Source: Piromyces finnis (taxonomy: Eukaryota; Neocallimastigomycota; Neocallimastigomycetes; Neocallimastigales; Neocallimastigaceae). Taken from it: a stretch of 64,000 bases of DNA. Below the pieces are notes generated by a model. The model was not told where the DNA came from, did no database searches, and saw only the letters and a program-made list of their open reading frames with translations. The translations under genes were made by a program, and so were the position numbers. This document shows positions 59,106 through 64,000 of the stretch, in pieces; the first letter of the stretch is position 1, and every line of letters starts with the position of its first letter. The DNA lies in assembly GCA_002104945.1 (NCBI GenBank), contig MCFH01000001.1, forward strand, positions 2,390,501-2,454,500, in the 5' to 3' direction.

Positions 59106-61316
59106 ATGATTCACAAAAAAGTAATTTCAATAGTTGTAATGTCATTCCTTGGAAAGGCATTAGGTAGTTGTACACATGCTACCAACTCTGGATATAAATG
59201 TTGTAAAAATTGTAATGTTGTTTTAGATGATAATACTGGTAAATGGGGTGTCGAAAATAATCAATGGTGTGGTATTGATACTTCATGGTAAGCTAATTAT
59301 TTTACTCTATTTTATTTTATTTTTAAATAAAAATATATTTTTTTAAAAAATTCAATAATTATTTAATATTAATTTTATTTTAAATTTATAAAAAATAAAA
59401 TACTTTATTATGTTTATGAATAGTACTTCTAAAAGCCAAAATGTAATATATATATATCCTTTTATTTTATATAAATATTATATTTATTCATGAATTAATA
59501 TATAATTTTAAAATTATAAATTTCACATTCTTTAAATATTTATTTTTTGAAGTGTTGGGCTAATGCTGAAGGTTATAATTGTTGTAAATCTACTACACAA
59601 GTTGTTCTCACTGATAGTAAAGGAAAATGGGGTATTGAAAATAATCAATGGTGTGGTATCATACAAACAAATTCAAATGCAAATACTGTAGAGTATTTTT
59701 TTTTTTTTTTTTTTCATAATAATTAATTTAAAATATCAATAACCACATTAATTATTACAAAGAATTATTTCTTTAAAATAAATATATTAATAGAATATTG
59801 TTTAATTTATATATATTAAATTGATGAAAAGTGTTGGGCAGCTTCTGAAGGTTATAAATGTTGTAATGGTTGTGAAGCTATTTACACTGATGGATCAAGA
59901 AGATGGGGTGTTGAAAATAATCAATGGTGTGGTATAATTGAAAGTAAATGTAAAACACAAAAAACAACTTTATCAAAAACTACAAAGAAAACAACTGCTA
60001 AGACAACAACAAAAGCAAAAACCACTAATAAAACCACTGTTAAAACAACAACTAAAAAAAATATAACTACAACTACAAAGTCAAAAACAACAACTAAAAA
60101 AACTACAATTAAAACTACATCTAGAACTACAACTAAAGCTAAAACAACAACTAAAAGCAATAATACTAATGTTAGTAGTAATTCTAATTCTTCATACTCC
60201 GCACCGAATAAATCCATGCCAGGATGGACTCCTGGAAATGATCAAGTTTTACCAGGTTTCTTATCCACTAATGGTAAGTACATTGTTGATCAAAAAGGTC
60301 GTAAGGTTAAATTAGCTGGTATTTCTTGGTTTGGTGGTGAAACTGATAACCTTTCACCACATGGATTATGGTCAAAATCTTTAGCCCATTTTATAAAGGT
60401 CATTAAGGATAATGGTTATAATCATATTCGTTACCCATGGACTAATGAAATGCTTATTTCTGGTGCTAAAACACAATCTATTAATGCAATGGAGAATCCA
60501 GATCTTGTTAATCTTACACCATTAGAAGTTATGGATGCTGTTATTGATGCCTGTGGTAAAGCTGGTTTAAAGGTTTATCTTGATCGTCACAGACCAACTG
60601 CTGCTGGACAAAGTGAACTTTGGTACATTTCTAAGGTTGATGAAAAGAAATGGATTGAAGATTGGAAATTCCTTGCTACTCGTTACAAAGGTAATCCAAC
60701 CGTTATTGGTGCTGATATTCATAATGAACCACATGGTACTGCTTGTTGGGGTTGTGGTGAAACTAAACGTGATTGGAGACTTGCTGCCGAAAGATGTGGT
60801 AATGCTATTCACGAAGTTAATCCAGACTGGCTTATTATTGTTGAAGGTAATGATCATTATGGTGAAGAAGGTTGGCAAAAAGGTGAATCCTACTGGTGGG
60901 GTGGTATGTTAAAGGGTGTCCAACAATACCCAGTAAGATTAAATAAGAAAAATAAGCTTGTTTACTCTGCACATGACTATGATAAAAATGTTCACTTACA
61001 AGATTGGTTTAAGGTTTCCAACTTCCCAGATAATATGCCATCTATTTGGGATGATAAATGGGGTTTCATTGTTAAACAAAACATTGCTCCAGTAATTATT
61101 AGTGAATTTGGTTCTCTTTTAAAGGATAAAACAGATATTAAATGGCTACAAAATTTAATTTCCTACATGAATAAGAATGATGTTCACTGGACTTTCTGGT
61201 GTTTAAATCCAAATTCTGGTGATACTGAAGGTATTCTCGGTTATGACTGGGAAACTGTTAATAAACAAAAGGATGGTATTCTTACACCAGGAAAGGCTCC
61301 AAAATTTTTATTATAA
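59106..61316 (+). CDS. Cellulosomal GH5 cellulase (bacterial GH5_1-like) with three N-terminal dockerins
   Basis: Exons 59106-59287, 59424-59442 (only 19 bases), 59553-59687 and 59832-61316 join in frame to 606 aa. A signal peptide (about 1-20) is followed by three dockerins with the W-G-x-E-N-N-Q-W-C-G-I core, then a Thr/Lys linker of about 75 residues (59950-60200) and the GH5 catalytic domain. The acid/base Glu is in D-I-H-N-E-P-H-G (near 60715) and the nucleophile in I-I-S-E-F-G-S (near 61100); G-I-S-W-F-G, P-H-G-L-W and W-W-G-G are also present. The spread of motifs resembles actinobacterial E1-type endoglucanases. It would cut internal beta-1,4 bonds of cellulose outside the cell, docked on the cellulosome. 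The intron-free catalytic exon fits acquisition from bacteria with fungal dockerins added. Confidence 0.93.
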
Positions 61317-61704
61317 GTTTCAAAAATATTGTGAAATATTATATTCATTAGCAAAGAAAATGTAAAATAATATATAATTTGCTATTATCATTAATTTTTT
61401 TTTTTTTTTTTTTATGTACATATATAATATAAATAAAAAAATGTTTAAATTGTATTTATATATATAAACCAAGATAAATGAATAAATAAATAAAATTTTT
61501 AATTATAATTTAATTCTAATATTTTATAATTGTATGTTGAAGTAATTGAAATATTTTCTACATTGATTATATATAAATCATGATTTATTGGTCTTATTCA
61601 ATTCAGTTTTTTTTTTTTTTTTTTTTTTTTATAAAATAAAACCTAATTAATTATTATGCATTAATATTGATTTTATTATTATTTTTTTCTTTACAATTAT
61701 TTTT

Positions 61705-61739
<35 letters not shown>

Positions 61740-61848
61740 CTGAAATAATAAAAGAATAAAAGGTTTTTAAATAGTTCTCATTACTTTTAATATATCAATT
61801 ATTACAACCAAGTTTTCTATTAGAAATATTATTAAATATTGGATATTC

Positions 61849-61884
<36 letters not shown>

Positions 61885-62100
61885 GGCATCAAATATTTTA
61901 AACTTTATTATTAATTTAATTAAAATTATAATACATGTAATATAAAAATTAAAATAAAATAAAAATAAAAAAAAATATGTTTAAATAAACACAAATGAAT
62001 AAAAATTGGGTATAATGTATTCTAGTAATTTTAATTAAAGTAAGAAAGCCACTATCATACTAAAGTATAATAATTGTATTTGACTTCCAATGGGACACCG
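61317..62100. other. Intergenic DNA and probable LINE 3' end with poly-A
   Basis: Several homopolymers: T at 61609-61630, A at 61712-61739 and about 30 T at 61851-61881. The last reads as poly-A on the minus strand and is the most likely tail of the LINE to its right. No target duplication can be tested because the LINE 5' end is not in the window. Confidence 0.45.
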
Positions 62101-62120
62101 AGCCAAAGATCAAAATTTTG

Positions 62121-64000
62121 TCATGGAACAAAATTATGATCTCCATTGGTTGCGCTGGCCCTCCTGGCCTGTCTTACTGTTTCTTCAGCATTGACGCTCT
62201 TGGATGTTGCTTCAAACCTTTTGAACATTGACCATTGCTGGCCAATAGCAAAAGGCATGATTTTGGTTAGAAGTTCCGCGGTTACCGTCAAGAATGGTGT
62301 TCCTTCATTAGTACCAGATTGAATCTGACGCTTACAAATTTCTTTCCATTCCCTTGAATTGTAATTAATATTGTTAAAACTTCTTCCCCCAAGAAGGAAT
62401 TTAAATATTTTACTGCACACACTAGAATAATCATACACATTAATATTCACCGGATTATTAGAACTATTATTATCATTAACTAAATTACTATCTAAATTAG
62501 AATTATTATCTTCACTATTGCTATCATTACTAATATTATTATTTCTATTATTGTTATTATTACTATTGTTACTATTACTATTGTTACTATTACTATTGTT
62601 ATTACTACTATTGTTACTATTACTATTAATGTTATTACTATCTCTACTGATATTATCAATTTCATTATTATTGATAGGACTATTGGAATTACGTTGACTG
62701 AAAAAATTTAATAGCTGGACTATGGAATCATAATGTTTAATACGGATATCTCTAAATGTTGGACAATCTAATAACCAATGTTTAATACTTTGATCTCCAC
62801 ACTTGCAACATGGACAGTAGTTAGGACAAACTGGATCAACAAATTTGGCAGCTTTGGCAACTCTAGCATCCAACTTGTATCCGCTTCTTGCTTTCAATAG
62901 CCAGTAGAAGCCATAGGCAAACTCTGGGTATTCATAACATAATTTAATAAAATCTTTAGTTTCAATAAATTAATTATCATCATAATATTGCGCTTTGATT
63001 GAATTCCCTTTGAGATCTTTCCAATAAAAGTTTTTAATTGCTTTAATATCTTCATGTTTCTTTAATTTCTTATCAAGTGTCCTACTTGATTTGCACCACG
63101 TGTATTTTCTAAATTTAGGAATGTAATTGACAAGGTGTGAGATAATACAATTTGAGTTTTTCCATTTGTTAAAACATCTAACCTGAGCTAACGCACATTT
63201 GGCTGACAATGGAGGAATATTCAAATCTTTTGAAATAGAGTATAAAGATATAAACGATACAGCTTTATGAACTCCAGCAACCCATCGTATTCCTTTGTAA
63301 ACATGCTTCTGAGAAATCTTAGACCTAGCTTTGTTGGATCCAAGTAATGGTGCAAAGTATGAAACTCTGCTGATTACTTGTGAGTTAAGTACTAGCTTTT
63401 TGAAGGGAATAGGAATATTAGGATTTCTTAAGAATTTACTGATTGAGAAAAGTCCTTTCAAAACCTTGTTATTAAGAGCTTTAATAACTGGTTTAAGGGA
63501 CAGATTCTTATCAAATGGAACACCAAGATAAGTATAGCAATCAGTAGTTGGAATGGGTTATCCTGCTAAGTAAAATGTTGGATCTCTCTTGTTCTGATTT
63601 TCTATTGATTCAGGACGAATCACCATCGTTGAACACTTCTGGATACCAAATTCCATTTCATTATACAATGCCCATTCATTAACTCTTCTAAGCATCTTTT
63701 TTAAGCATCTTCTTGTTGGAGCACAAATAACTATATCATCTGCAAAAAGTCCACCACAGCATCGAGTGTCACCTAAACTGACTCCAAGATCTTCGCACTC
63801 TTTAAATATATCATTAATAAAGAGATTAAAGAGAATAGGAGAAAGTGGGCAACCTTGACGGACTCCTTTCTTCACATCAAAAGATTTCGAGAATTGTCCA
63901 TCTAATTTGACATTAGCCTTAGATGTTAAATATAAATTTTTGATGAATTGTAAACTCTTACCTCGGATTCCTAAACAATCTAATTTATGGAGAATATTAC
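62121..64000 (-). pseudogene. LINE (non-LTR retrotransposon) ORF2, 3' part with two in-frame stops
   Basis: One minus-strand reading frame runs from the window edge to a stop at 62121. It has the reverse transcriptase blocks K-K-G-V-R-Q-G-C-P-L-S-P and F-A-D-D-I-V-I (near 63760), a thumb region, and at the end a zinc-binding C-P-N-Y-C-P-C-C-K-C with a later H-W-L-L-D-C, as in many LINE C-termini. The frame is broken only by TAA at 63560-63558 and TAA at 62972-62970. An Asn/Ser-rich insertion of about 85 residues (62440-62690) follows the zinc motif. The upstream part of ORF2 lies outside the window. Inactive unless the stops are errors. Confidence 0.88.
62440..62690 (-). repeat. Asn/Ser microsatellite expansion inside the LINE frame
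   Basis: ACTATTGTT-type units, encoding mixed Asn and Ser on the minus strand, inserted without breaking the LINE frame. Confidence 0.8.

Noticed and set aside
59921-60217. Minus-strand Val/Leu-rich frame
   Set aside because: Antisense reading of the Thr/Lys linker of the GH5 gene.

Overview
The window is from the nuclear genome of an anaerobic gut fungus (Neocallimastigomycota; genus not resolved). Four things point there: extreme A+T content with long homopolymers and AAT repeats; short GT-AG introns; secreted glycosidases and a CotH protein carrying fungal dockerins (Cys-rich modules of about 40 residues with a conserved W-G-x-E-N-x-x-W-C-G-I core); and several genes of bacterial type. 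Most genes here are multi-exon. I reconstructed them by hand from splice sites and phase, and exon coordinates are given in each entry.

Region 1 (1-10.7 kb) is a retroelement nest. A Ty3/Gypsy element with a C-terminal chromodomain (1290-7420, + strand, 408/409-bp LTRs, 5-bp CCCTC target duplication) sits inside the pol gene of a second Ty3/Gypsy element on the - strand (1-1289 plus 7426-9836). The inner element has a 10-nt sequence next to its 5' LTR complementary to its own LTR, as in Tf1-type self-priming. The outer element has a textbook -1 frameshift signal between gag and pol.

Region 2 (11-20.4 kb) holds three tandem copies of a CotH-kinase gene without dockerins: copy 1 with a nonsense codon beside a splice donor, copy 2 intact, copy 3 a truncated pseudogene. 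Region 3 (20.8-26.6 kb, - strand) is one five-exon gene for a protein of about 1,773 aa, PH domain plus a very long Asn-rich coiled coil. Region 4 (27.5-31.4 kb) contains a complete SINE (tRNA-like head, A39 tail, 12-bp target duplication) and a GH16 glucanase with two C-terminal dockerins. Region 5 (33-43.8 kb) holds two copies of a gene fusing a BRO1 domain (the ESCRT-associated fold of Bro1/ALIX/Rim20) to about 14 ankyrin repeats; the second copy is frameshifted, and a decayed gene lies between them.

Region 6 (47.8-61.3 kb) is surface and cellulosome related: a CotH protein with three N-terminal dockerins; a gene joining a signal peptide, leucine-rich repeats and a bacterial-type HAD hydrolase (COG5610-like); a plant-type LRR membrane protein built of one repeat per exon; and a bacterial-type GH5 cellulase with three N-terminal dockerins. 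Region 7 (61.85-64 kb, - strand) is the 3' part of a decaying LINE.

The GH16, GH5 and dockerin-CotH products would be secreted and assemble on dockerin-binding scaffolds of the fungal cellulosome at the plant fibre. The LRR proteins look like cell-surface or secreted factors. The BRO1-ankyrin and PH-coiled-coil proteins look cytoplasmic and membrane-trafficking related, but that is inferred only from domains. The BRO1-ankyrin and LRR-HAD fusions are the most unusual architectures here.
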